Positions 26,307 to 36,900 of a stretch of 64,000 bases of DNA are shown piece by piece (positions within the stretch are counted from its first letter, which is position 1; every line of letters starts with the position of its first letter). The position numbers and the translations under genes were made by a program. Under the pieces are notes generated by a model. That model worked only from the letters and a program-made list of their open reading frames with translations. It made no database searches and was not told the DNA's origin. The DNA is taken from positions 44,123,669 through 44,187,668 of the forward strand of contig JASEVX010000001.1 in NCBI GenBank assembly GCA_031761405.1, in the 5' to 3' direction. This DNA is from Serripes groenlandicus. Its lineage: Eukaryota > Mollusca > Bivalvia > Cardiida > Cardiidae.

Positions 26307-27792
26307 ATCATGGTCCCCCGCCAGGGTCAAGGTCACAAAAATTGGTATTGATGGAAAGGGGTTGTCACAAGGAATACACATGTGAAATATGAAAGCAGTA
26401 CCTATTACGGTTCAGAAGTAAGGGTCATAACTCCGTGAAAAATCATCCAACCGGAACGCAAACACGATATGCGCATCTACACTTGGTGGTGATCCTTCCT
26501 ATGAAGTTTCATAAAATTCCAAAAAGCGGTTGCAGAGAAATAGCCCGGAAATGAATTTAGTCATACATAGCCTGATGGTGGAGTAAAGGGCCATAACTCC
26601 GTGAAAAATAATCCAACCGGAACGCAAACACGATATGCGCATCTACACTTGGTGGTGATCCTTCCTATAAAGTTTCATCAAATTCCAAAAAGCGGTTGCA
26701 GAGAGATAGCCCGGAAATGAATTAAGTCATACATAGCCGGATGGTGGGGTAAAACTCCGTGAAAAATCATCCAACCGGAACGCAAAGACGATATGCGCAT
26801 CTACACTTGGTGGTGATCCTTCCTATAAAGTTTCATAAAATTCCAAAAAGCGGTTGCAGAGAAATAGCCCGGAAATGAATTTAGTCATACATAGCCTGAT
26901 GGTGGAGTAAAGGGCCATAACTCCGTGAAAAATAATCCAACCGGAACGCAAACACGATATGCGCATCTACACTTGGTGGTGATCCTTCCTATGAAGTTTC
27001 ATAAAATTTCAAAAAGCGGTTGCAGAGAAATAGCCCGGAAATGAATTTAGTCATACATAGCCTGATGGTGGGGTAAAGGGCCATAACTCCGTGCAAAATA
27101 ATCCAACTGGAACGCAAACACGATATGCGCATCTACACTTGGTGGTGATCCTTCCTATGAAGTTTCATAAAATTCCAAAAAGCGGTTGCAGAGAAATAGC
27201 CCGGAAATGAATTTAGTCATACATAGCCTGATGGTGGAGTAAAGGGCCATAACTCCGTGAAAAATAATCCAACCGGAACGCAAACACGATATGCGCATCT
27301 GCACTTGGTGGTGATCCTTCCTATGAAGTTTCATAAAATTCCAAAAAGCGGTTGCAGAGAAATAGCCCGGAAATGAATTTAGTCATACATAGCCTGATGG
27401 TGGGGTAAAGGGCCATAACTCCGTGCAAAATAATCCAACCGGAACGCAAACACGATATGCGCATCTACACTTGGTGGTGATCCTTCCTATGAAGTTTCAT
27501 AAAATTCCAAAAAGCGGTTGCAGAGAAATAGCCCGGAAATGAATTTAGTCATACATAGGGGTAAAGGGCCATAACTCGTCAGGGTCAAGGTCACAAGGTC
27601 AAAAAAATTGGTATTGATGGAAAGGGGTTGTCACAAGGAATACACATGTGAAATATGAAAGCAGTACCTATTACGGTTCAGAAGTTATGACCAAGGTTAA
27701 AGTTTTTGTGACAGCGTGACTGACGGACTGACGGACGGACTGACTGACGAATGAGAAATAATAGTCCCCAGCTTTCGCTAAAAGCGGGGGAC
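26307..27792 (+). mobile_element. Hairpin-capped repeat element, family E, long copy
   Basis: Starts GGTCCCCCGCCAGGGTCAAG, then GGTATTGATGGAAAGGGG, about seven core units of ~163 bp (GGGCCATAACTCCGTGAAAA; CACGATATGCGCATCTACAC; ATGAAGTTTCATAAAATTCC), then GACTGACGGACGGAC simple sequence and the terminal hairpin GTCCCCAGCTTTCGC / AAAGCGGGGGAC. The units are nearly identical, so expansion is recent. The short form is at 8895-9102. Confidence 0.8.
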
Positions 27793-27799
27793 AATGACA

Positions 27800-28096
27800 T
27801 GAAATGTGTCCTATCTTGAGATAGCTCTACTGAATAATTATCAAAGGATTGTAGGTTGGTGGTTCACACTAGGCGGTTTCAAACGTCCTTATGACACTTT
27901 GGACAAGTATGCTGCCGGTCAGGTGTTTCATATAGAGAAAAAAACACCAATTTTGTATCTTAACAATTCTTCTGGTATTGAAATGTTACCAGGGTCTTAG
28001 TTTTGTACTAGGTCTTAGTTTTGTACCTTTGCACAGGAAGACGTACAAAACTAAGACCAAAGACCTAAGACCTAGTACAAAACTAAGACCCCGGTA
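27800..28096 (+). repeat. Fold-back block, left arm
   Basis: A ~190-bp segment (TAGCTCTACTGAATAATTAT ... CAATTCTTCTGGTATTGAAA) followed by ACCAGGGTCTTAGTTTTGTA repeated, a short spacer, and its inverse (TACAAAACTAAGACC, twice) to 28096. The same segment is inverted at 29395-29650 and again at 30800-31035. Confidence 0.75.
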
Positions 28097-28132
28097 GATG
28101 TTTTCATTTGATTTTTTTTTAAATTTCAACAA

Positions 28133-28440
28133 GCACGGTTAGCTCAGTCAGTAGAGCGATCGTCGAGGAAACTGAAGAGTGCAGGTTCGAGTTCAGCTAT
28201 AGACAGATGATACTTTTGATTTTCCTCTTTAGGCAGCACAGCTACCCCGATGTGGCTCTGACCGTGTCTGATAGCTTGGTGTGCACAGACCCCGATGGGT
28301 ATATTCAGGACCTTGCGCTAGTGCATGTCCCGAACATTTACGAACGGTAGCCTTCGGGTGTATAGATAATACGTCAGCTTTAAGCTGGTAGCGGGTAAGC
28401 TGCCTGTCAGGACGGTGTCTTATGTATATATGCTCATTTT
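28133..28440 (+). mobile_element. tRNA-derived SINE, second family
   Basis: GCACGGTTAGCTCAGTCAGT with AGAGC (A box), GCAGGTTCGAGTTCAGC (B box) 60 bases on, then a ~240-base unrelated body. The acceptor stem does not pair, so it is not a working tRNA. The head differs from that of the 25866 SINE. Lies inside the fold-back region. Confidence 0.6.
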
Positions 28441-29394
28441 TACTTTTATCCTTTAGCTCTTTATATTCTTAGTTTTATTTGAGACATTTCAATGGTTGCA
28501 TATTTCTGATCTGTACTCTTAATTTGTATCTAGGTTTCTTGGAAAAACTGCATTGTTTGTTTGCATACATGTATTACTGAGATTGACTCTTGACTGTAGG
28601 TTTACATTGTTGGCATGGTGCTGTTCAGAAATAATCCGTTTTCAAGCCGATTATCCACTGAAAACATTCAGCCGAGGCCATTAGCACAATTTACATTGCT
28701 ACTGTTGAAATGTGACGATGTCACTCTACTTTAGAAAGAGCAATATGGCTTATAGGCCAGTCCAATAACGATCTTTCTTTACTTCACATCCTCCCACCGC
28801 AGGACTTTTTACCTCACTCGAACCGATAGCTCACACAAAGCCCTGCTGATATTTCACTTTTCCCATATCATTGCCAAGCATTCTGTGTTCAGGTCTTGCA
28901 ATGTTATGTCTTTACTTTAATGAATATGTGTATGCCTATTCATATCATTGAAAATATACAAGAGATTATTTCTTTCAATATCATGTTGTTCTTGTTTGTG
29001 TTTCGATTTTCGTCCCGGTATAATGGCTAAAATTGAATGTACAGCGACATAATGTAAAAATCCATAGCATTTCTTCAAAATTGTGGAAGGGCCCAATTAG
29101 ACCAACGTACAAGTACATGGGGCTCACTCAAACATACATGGATATACTAAAAAGTATTAACTCAAGAACGATTTGATCTAGAGTGCTCATATTTAAAAAC
29201 ATCGATACCTTCATCTAACCTTCTTCACAAAATTAAATTTTGGCACAGTTGGGCAAGTACTTCTTTAACTAAAGAACGATTTGGTCTGGATTGCTCACTA
29301 CATATAATTCATGGATACCCACCCTTACAAGACCTCTACAGATGAACACAATGGCCCTAGTCATTTCATTGTAGATAACCAAGGCACTCGAGTT
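28441..29394. other. Interior of fold-back region, nothing recognised
   Basis: Two loosely similar segments near 29160 and 29265 (AAGAACGATTTG, TTGCTCA/GTGCTCA). No coding potential or clean repeat ends. Confidence 0.35.
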
Positions 29395-29650
29395 CTACCA
29401 GGGTCTTAGGTCTTATTTTGGTACGTCTTCCTGGGCAAAGGTACAAAACTAAGACCCTGGTAAAATTTCAATAACAGAAGAATTGTGAAGATAAAAAATT
29501 TGTTGTTTATTTCTCTATATCAAACACCTGACGGGCAGCATACTTGTCCAAAGTGTCATAAGGACGTTGGTTTGAAACCGCCTGTGTGAACCATCAACCT
29601 ACAATCCTTTAATAATTATTCAGTAGAGCTATCTCAAGATAGGACACATT
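29395..29650 (-). repeat. Fold-back block, inverted arm
   Basis: TACCAGGGTCTTAGGTCTTA, TACAAAACTAAGACCCTGGT, then the inverse of 27800-27988 (CATACTTGTCCAAAGTGTCA; CTACAATCCTTTAATAATTA). It adjoins the Harbinger nuclease fragment. Confidence 0.75.
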
Positions 29651-29679
29651 TGATCCATCCGAAGATAGGCATCAGACCC

Positions 29680-30188
29680 CTCCTCCCAGGGCTAGGAGCA
29701 CAATGGAGTTGTACCCCTTGTAGTTGTAGAACTGTGACCCTCCGTGGGCAGGACACCGGATGCGTATGTGCTTGCCATCCAAGGCACCTAGCACATGGTG
29801 AAAGCCTGCAGCAACCTCCTTCCACCCCTCAGCTGTCGTCGGGTTGGTGACAAACTCTGCGCCGTATTCGTCCGAAATGGCCTGACAGACGTCCCGGACT
29901 ATAAGTGATATCATGTTGTGCGGCACATAGAACAGGTACATCATCAACTTGTAGTAGTCCCCAATGGCCAGATGCCGAGTGTGATGGCAACTTCGGTACA
30001 ACCTCCTGCGAATTTCTGTACCATGTGTTTTTCTTACGAAGTCTTGGCGTGAGTCGTTCCACCACGTCTCGAAACATCTCGGGTGCGAGTCTGGTGAAGT
30101 TGCGAAACGCCACAAAATCCTCGTTCCTCAAAAGGTTGCCATACGCTCCCTGTTCGGCCGGAGAGTTATACAACGGCGGACCTACCAC
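29680..30188 (-). pseudogene. PIF/Harbinger nuclease fragment, frameshifted and truncated
   Basis: DDE-type nuclease of the PIF/Harbinger transposon group. On the minus strand, residues AYGNLLRNEDFVAFRNFTRL and PEMFRDVVERLTPRLRKK read in one frame to about 29985, then a +/-1 shift, then RHLAIGDYYKLMMYLFYVPH, SLIVRDVCQAISDEYG and LGALDGKHIRIRCP ... YNYKGYNSIVLLAL in the next frame. GALDGKH holds the first catalytic Asp. The protein then stops after LLAL, so the second Asp and the Glu of the DDE triad are missing. No intact Harbinger gene is seen; it adjoins the fold-back arms. Confidence 0.85.
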
Positions 30189-30399
30189 CTCCTATCCCGA
30201 CGGCGTGTCATCCAGATGCGCAAGATATGTGCATAAATCAGTGTGAGGTTCATGTTGGACTTGCTAAGTCTCAGCAAGAGCAGTCTGCAGTCGTTGTCCA
30301 TGGCTGTGGAACTAGGAAGACCATCCAATATATATAGATCGAGAAACCTTACCAAAATGCTATGTTTACGTGTCTTTTTGTTTTGCCAAAGTGGTAGAG

Positions 30400-30790
30400 A
30401 TCGTCGCACGAGAATTTAATGGAACGCAGAAGTCCGTAATAATCCGTATTTATCCGCACAAAAAGGTATCCGTCAGTATTGGTACGCAAACTATCCGTAT
30501 TGAAACGTTTCTGTAAGTAACAATACACAGAACGAAACCTGTAATTAACTGTAACTAAAGGTAACGATCCGCATGAAACCGTATTAATCCACAACTTGGG
30601 GTGGACCCCGGAATGATAGGGTTAGATACTGATAATTACGGTTTTCTCGTCCGCGCCTCAATTTTGTAACTTTTCAAAATTTGGACGCGGATCGTTTTGA
30701 CCCTGCGGATACGATACATACGGACCATTACGGATTGGACGGATAGATACGGACGAGCCATCCATAGCATCCGCCGAGTCCGTATGTGTG
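30400..30790. repeat. Dispersed CCGTAT/ACGGAT-rich stretch
   Basis: Irregular repeats of CCGTAT, CCGTAA, ATACGGA and GGATACG over ~380 bp (for example TCCGTAATAATCCGTATTTA near 30432 and TACGGATTGGACGGATAG near 30730), roughly inverted about its middle. It could be the hairpin end of the Harbinger element; not demonstrated. Confidence 0.4.
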
Positions 30791-30799
30791 TGTCTGGGG

Positions 30800-31035
30800 C
30801 ATAAGACCTAGTACAAAACTAAGACCCTAGTTAAATTTCAATACCAGAAGAATTGATAAGATACAAAATAATGATGGTGTTCTTTTCTCTATATCAAACA
30901 CCTGACCGGCAGCATACTTGTTCAAAGTGTCATAAGGACGTTGGTTTGAACCACCAACCTACAATCCTTGAGCTATCTCAACATATTTCTCAAGATAGGA
31001 CACATTTGATCCATCCGAAGTAAGGCATCAGACCT
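30800..31035 (-). repeat. Fold-back block, second inverted arm
   Basis: TAAGACCTAGTACAAAACTA then AATACCAGAAGAATTG, CATACTTGTTCAAAGTGTCA and CATTTGATCCATCCGAAG, parallel to 29395-29670 on the other side of the nuclease fragment. Confidence 0.7.
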
Positions 31036-32315
31036 GCACCTGCTCATTGAAAGTGTGACGAAAAAGTGTGACGGACAGACAGACGCCGAACAAAAAAAAA
31101 AGTAATCCCCAAGTGCCTACCATGCTACGCAAGGTGACACAAAAAGCTTTAAACATTCAGTTTACATTTGGATCAGAATGCAAGAATATGGACAATTATT
31201 CTGCTGTGGACAAAATGAAGGTAAAGTGGATTTGGAACTAGGTGTCACAGGTCCGAGCCTTGTTTGGCATGATCATGTTCGGCAAACCACATTTCCTATC
31301 CTAGTAGTTTAAGGAAAATTATTACGAGTTCAATTGTAGCTACATGTATACATGTATAAATAAAATTCTGTTAAAAACTGTGCCTCAATAAAACAAAACA
31401 AATGAATGTGTAAAATGGTATTTTAATAACTCATTGTCACAAATCTCTTAGGTTGGTTTTCCTGAAGCATGCGCTAATGTCTTCTTAAACAAAATATCCA
31501 GTGTATTCTGAGTGATGTTTTTTCAGGTAAATTCCTTTACTGACAAGAAAGATGAACAAGTCAAGTTTTGCCCAATGATCATCATAGATCAAAATGGTTA
31601 TTTTTACAATGAATACAATTTTTCCTGTTTGAATGTTCACTACATCTATGCCTATTTAACAGAGCTCTAGATAAGGCGCACATGTCTTGTTCAAAAATCC
31701 TTATTTGGACCTTTAACCCTATACTGTGGGTACTAAAAAGAATAGTCTCATCGAGACAATTCATTTGAGTGTCTACAACAAAGAATTTGGTCGAGTAATA
31801 GTGGAGATACTGTTGTGAACAGACCAGTTCACTCTCTATCTAGGCCTGCTATTTTACTACAAAATCATGATCACTTCTATAACGTACAAAATTACCACCG
31901 AAATTACACAGGTATATTGACAACACCTTCCCTGATTGTTTGAACACCAAATACAAAACTTACAGAATAGTAAAAGGTAACTTAACTCATTGACCCATGG
32001 GCAGTACGTGTACTTGGATTCTTGGTGGAAAATATTGTTAACCCTTTCCCATATACAACAAAATAATATATTTGGTCTTTCCATCACACTTTTTATGTTA
32101 TTTATTAAAGCGGACTCAAATTAATGTTTGATTGTTTTCGAAGCGAAGCAGATTTTGTCCACCATTGTTTAATGCTTTAAACAGTTACCAAATGTTTCAA
32201 TATTTTGTATTCTGACCTCGAAAAAGCACTGCCTATGAGAAAATGAGCTAGTTTAAACACAATAAAAACTAGTTTCCAGACTTTATGTCACTGATACACT
32301 ATTAACAAGTTTTCC
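31036..32315. other. Intergenic, little recognised
   Basis: A GACGGACAGACAGACG simple stretch near 31069 followed by a hairpin-like end, and a TTAACCCTTTCCCATATACA remnant of the TTAA element near 32038. No gene. Confidence 0.4.
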
Positions 32316-32544
32316 TTAACCCTTCCCTCATATAGACGCTTTCTGACGCCTTTGCAGCACACAGCTTTTTGAAAACATAGAGACAAAAGGAGAAATTGAT
32401 AAAAATGATCAATTTCTCCTTTTGCCACAATGTTTTCCACTTTTAGTCATAGGTTATCCATTGAATTAAAGAGATTTTCTATTTTTTGACAAAATATGTT
32501 CAAAAGTTGTCTGCTGCAGAATTGTCGTTTGAGGGAAATATGTA
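32316..32544. mobile_element. piggyBac-like inverted-repeat element
   Basis: Left TTAACCCTTCCCTCATATAG, central inverted AGAAATTGAT / ATCAATTTCT, right GTTTGAGGGAAATATG (degenerate end, TGTAA instead of TTAA). Confidence 0.75.
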
Positions 32545-33724
32545 AAGAACTATCAGACCGTATATTACAGGTAAATATGCAAGCTATTTGATATTCATTG
32601 TCTGCAAGAACCGTTTACCCGATATGATATCTTTGAAGTTGTCTGCTTTGAATACATCAGAGGAAAAAACACTGTTCAAGGAGTTATCAAGTCTTCAAAA
32701 GTTTTAAATTTAATTTACTATAATCATAAAAATGTTTTGCATTCAACTGTTCTCTTTACAAAAATAAAAGTTGCATAAATTAAGGCTTCAAGCAGAACAA
32801 TTGAAACTACCTCCATGTAACAAGACATACATTACAACTATTCTGCTTGAAGTCATCAATAATTATCTTTGATTTGTGAGAAAAGGAACAAATGCAGTTG
32901 AATTTAATTCTTTTTTGTTTTACAGAAAACAAAAAAAAATTCAACATGTATTTTACTAACATGCAAATTCATTTGAACTATATAAATGTTCTGAAGTTGA
33001 TGCCATTTTGATATACAGACGAAAGACAAAAAAATTTAAAATATTACTAATCACCTCCTCTACTTATTCAAAAACATTGACCAATGAAAACATTGTAGAT
33101 AAGGGAGATATTACTCATCGAGAGCACAGGTAAAGTCTATACAATGTTTTCTCAATATGTTACAAAACAATAACACAATGTTCACTAACAGAGCTGTAGC
33201 TGGGGGAGCATAACACAGACTTTTGATTTTCACCAACAAAACATGGTTCCGCTAACGAAATCAGCATTTTATACACAAACTGGTAAATGCTTCTGAAGAA
33301 GGATAAAAACATCAAGACTGTCTAGATAATTGCAGGAACAATTTGGGGAGCGAGTTTAGCACATTGTGGGAAAAGGAATAGCTGCTCTTGATGACCAATT
33401 TCTGGTTAATCCACAATGTTTTCAACTTGTCAGCTGAAATCGCTGTTCTATCAAGTGAAAAGGTCCTTCTTTTCCTGTTAGAGCAGACTGTTATGCCTCT
33501 AAAGCAGAAAACATTGTGGAGAAAAGAAATTGGTAGAAATGTTTAATTTCCAGTTCACCACATTATGTTCAACTCTTATAAAACAATGAGACTTCAAGTA
33601 TTTTGAATGATATACTTTTCACTTCAAATTAGTTCCAAGCAGATGATGCAACCTTCCTCGAGATCTACAGCTCTGTCTAGTCATAGTTATGTCTACTACT
33701 TCTATCCTGTCTTTCACATAATTT
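32545..33724. other. Downstream of ENOPH1, probable 3' UTR and intergenic
   Basis: A+T-rich with many CACAATGTTTTC / GAAAACATTGTGG-like fragments, which are interior pieces of the TTAA element. No distinct polyadenylation signal for the minus-strand gene identified. Confidence 0.35.
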
Positions 33725-33931
33725 TCAGGCTTCCTCTTCCTCATCATCTTCCTCTCCATCGTCATCCTCGTCCGCAACAGCACCTGCCCCACCCAATTCT
33801 ATACCCACACCATCATCGTCGTCGTCATCATCGTCGTCATCATCATCATCATCATCATCGTCGTCCTCATCTTCGTCATCATCCTCATCATCATCAAATT
33901 CACCGTTGCCTGCTAAATGTGGTCTCTTGAT
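33725..33931 (-). CDS. ENOPH1: ENOPH1 terminal exon, Asp/Glu-rich tail
   Basis: 68 codons and stop TGA. IKRPHLAGNGEFDDDEDDDE, then a near-continuous Asp run from a GAT/GAC trinucleotide repeat, a short GVGIELGGAGAVADE break and EEDDEEEEA. Acceptor TTGTAG is in phase with the previous exon. Likely disordered (inference); its function is unknown. The repeat region may vary in length between alleles. Confidence 0.85.
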   Translation of the reverse strand: MKRPHLAGNGEFDDDEDDDEDEDDDDDDDDDDDDDDDDDDGVGIELGGAGAVADEDDDGEEDDEEEEA

Positions 33932-36900
33932 CTACAACATAATGTGTCAATACAAATGAGCCAGAATAACTAGATGCCCTAAGGCAACATGCTGAGCCTG
34001 CTCCAAAGGTTTTGTCACAGACATAGTGCTCTTCCATGCAATTGCAATTCATACTGACAAAGAGTTGACCTGATAGCGATACCAAAGTGGTTGTTAAATG
34101 TCAAAATGTATATTAAATGTAGAATGGTTTCTGCTTATACCACAGTACTAATAACTTAAAATTATATTATTCATTGATAAATATAACATGAACAAATGTT
34201 ATTTCGGATGCAAATAGAATAATTCAATTCCTCTCCTTAAATTTGAAGAATTTTGAAACACCCAACTGTCTATATTTCCGTAGATTTGTCAAACTAAGTT
34301 TAAAATGAAATGGTTCCATTTCATTGTCTTGAAGTCAAACAATCAATTGTCATCTTTAAAATTTGTGACCTTAACCTGCCATGTACCCAGACCTGGTTCT
34401 TCATCTGATACACTATCTGATCATGTTGTACATGTGTGTTCAGTTACTTTGGAATCCTATGATGCATGGTTGAGATGTGGGCCGGATAAAGTAGTCCTAT
34501 CAAACATTTTTATTTAAGACCTTTAAGTACAGGCCTGGTCTTGTGCGCAACACTTCAACTCATCATGGGGAACATGTGTGACCAGTAACTTGGGAATCCT
34601 ATAATGCATGGTTGAGATGTGGGCTGGACAATGTACAGTCCGATCAAATAGTACTCATTTTAATCTTTGACCGCTAAGTGTGACCTTGACATTACAGGTA
34701 AAGGTCTGGGTCATGTTCATGACATGCTGCCTCATCATGGCGAACTTTTGTGCCAAGTTTCTTGGAAATCCTATGATGCATGGTTAAAATGCAGCCCGGA
34801 CAAAGTACAGTCCTATCATGTACTCATTTTGATCTTTGACCTGTAAGTATGACCTTGACATTTGAGGTACAGTCCTAGGTCTTGTGCGCGCTGTGCCGCA
34901 TCATCATGGTTAAAGTTTGTCCCAAGTTTTTTGTAAATCCTATGATGCATGGTTAAGATGTGGGCCTAACAAGGTTCAGGCAGACAGACGCACACACACT
35001 GAACCGCCATTGTGACAGCTATGTTGAGCTCACGACAAGCGGGCTCGACAAAAGTGTCTGTTTTTGCATCACATAACGGAACAAGTGAAACATGTGAGGA
35101 CTTCAAATGATCTGCATCTAGTAATTTGGTGTCTTGTTGCCACTTTTAGATGGCCTCACTTAATGCTTTCCAAACTATGTGTTTTCAGCACACATTTTGA
35201 AAATATAACGAGCAATTTCTGATTTTTTACCACAATGTTTTCAAAGTCATCTACTGCAGATTTGATGTATTTTAGAAAGGGTTAAAGTTACATATACAAG
35301 ATGTAAGAAGAGCGCTCTTAAAATATACCATACAAGGAATATGAGCCCCTTCCCAGGTGATCATTTTTATTTTAACCAATTGAAGTAATTTGATGAGCAA
35401 AATTTACTTCTCCATCAATGTTTTTAAATAAGTTTAAAGAGTGTACATCCAATTAATTATTCAAATGCTTCATTTTTTTTCTTCAGTTGTTTTTAAAAGC
35501 AGGCAACACTATAAAATATCTTTGAATTGCCAAAGAACATGCATCTAAATCCAGATTAAAAAGCAATATAATCATACCATTCCAAATTCATCATCATCTT
35601 CATCCTCGCCAAAGAGATCATTCAAACTTTCAATAACTGGGAAGTTCTGCCTAGTAATTTTGTCTATTTCAATGCCTCCATCTTGTTCATTGGTCCTATC
35701 TACAATGATGACTTGAAGATCCGCTTTCCTTGCTGCAGTAGCCTCTTAAGAAATAAAATAATCAAAAATTTAAGAAATATTAACCCTTTCCCTCATATAG
35801 ACGCTTTCTGACGCCTTTGCAGCAGACGGCTTTTTGAAAACATAGTGACAAAAGAAGAAATTGCACAAAACGTGCAATTTCTCCTTTTGTCACAATGTTT
35901 CCACTTTTTGTCATAGGTTATCCATTCAATTATGGAGATTTTCTATATTTTGACAAAATACATTCAAAGTCATCTGCTGCAGAATTGTCGTATGAGGGAA
36001 AGGGTTAACTCTTTCGAATTCAAGACTGAAAACATCCAGACAAAAGTTTTGATTTTTTTTTTAACTAGAAATATCACTGAAGGTGATGAATACCCCCAGC
36101 TGGTGCCGGACAATATATATAAGTATGAGAAATACAAGGGGCCATAACTCATTTAAAAACAATTCCAGTGCAACACGCCGACAATATGCACAACTAGGCT
36201 TGGTATCAATCATTCTTGTGAAGTTATATTGAATTCTGACCAAGGGTTGCTGACAAATGAGACATAGTGTTCACAAGAAATTTCAACAGACCAACGGACC
36301 GACAAGCGTGGCTCTTATATAGCCCCCATATACTATGTATCTGGGGGGTATAATAAATGAAAGCACAATTATAGAATGGAGTTGAAAACATTGTGGCAAA
36401 TGATGCCTCCTGCAGATGCGTTAAAAACCAATATTTACAGGACACCAAGTAATTCTGATCAATGCAACTTGTCATCCCATTTAAAGTGAAATCTGAACCT
36501 GTCATTATCCATATGGTTCTTTTTTCCCTTTTAACCTATCAAAATTATCTAGACATAAGACGAGTACTTTTTAAGTTTTGTCATTTCACAACTTTTCTGG
36601 TGCCATAACTGCTGTTTTCAACACCAGTAGCTCTGTCGGTAGCGACGTGGACTGTCAATCCAGGGAATGTGCATTTGAATCTCATATTGGCCAACACTCT
36701 GTCCGACGTTTGACAAAAGTCAGTGACACACGTCATTTGTCTTACACCAATGGGCTTCTATTAAGTTTATTTATTTAACCCCCTTTATGATATGACACCT
36801 GGTGCCCATGTTTAACAACCAATCAATATTGCTTGTACAATTTTTGAAGATTGTCGTTTAAGGAACAATCCAACCAAATTATCTTAAAATCAGAAAAGCC

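Noticed and set aside
26424..27560. CRISPR-like regular repeats
   Set aside because: Repeats are ~163 bp directly adjoining units without spacers, in a eukaryotic genome.
28133..28205. Functional tRNA gene
   Set aside because: A and B boxes are present but acceptor and anticodon stems do not pair and a SINE body follows.
29650..30246. Plus-strand ORFs over the Harbinger fragment
   Set aside because: Shadows of the minus-strand nuclease, whose motifs are clear.
33607..33930. Plus-strand ORF rich in His and Pro
   Set aside because: Antisense shadow of the Asp/Glu-rich last exon of ENOPH1.
34305..34517. ORF within the 34350 array
   Set aside because: Falls in a ~165-bp tandem repeat and is not kept open in the other units.
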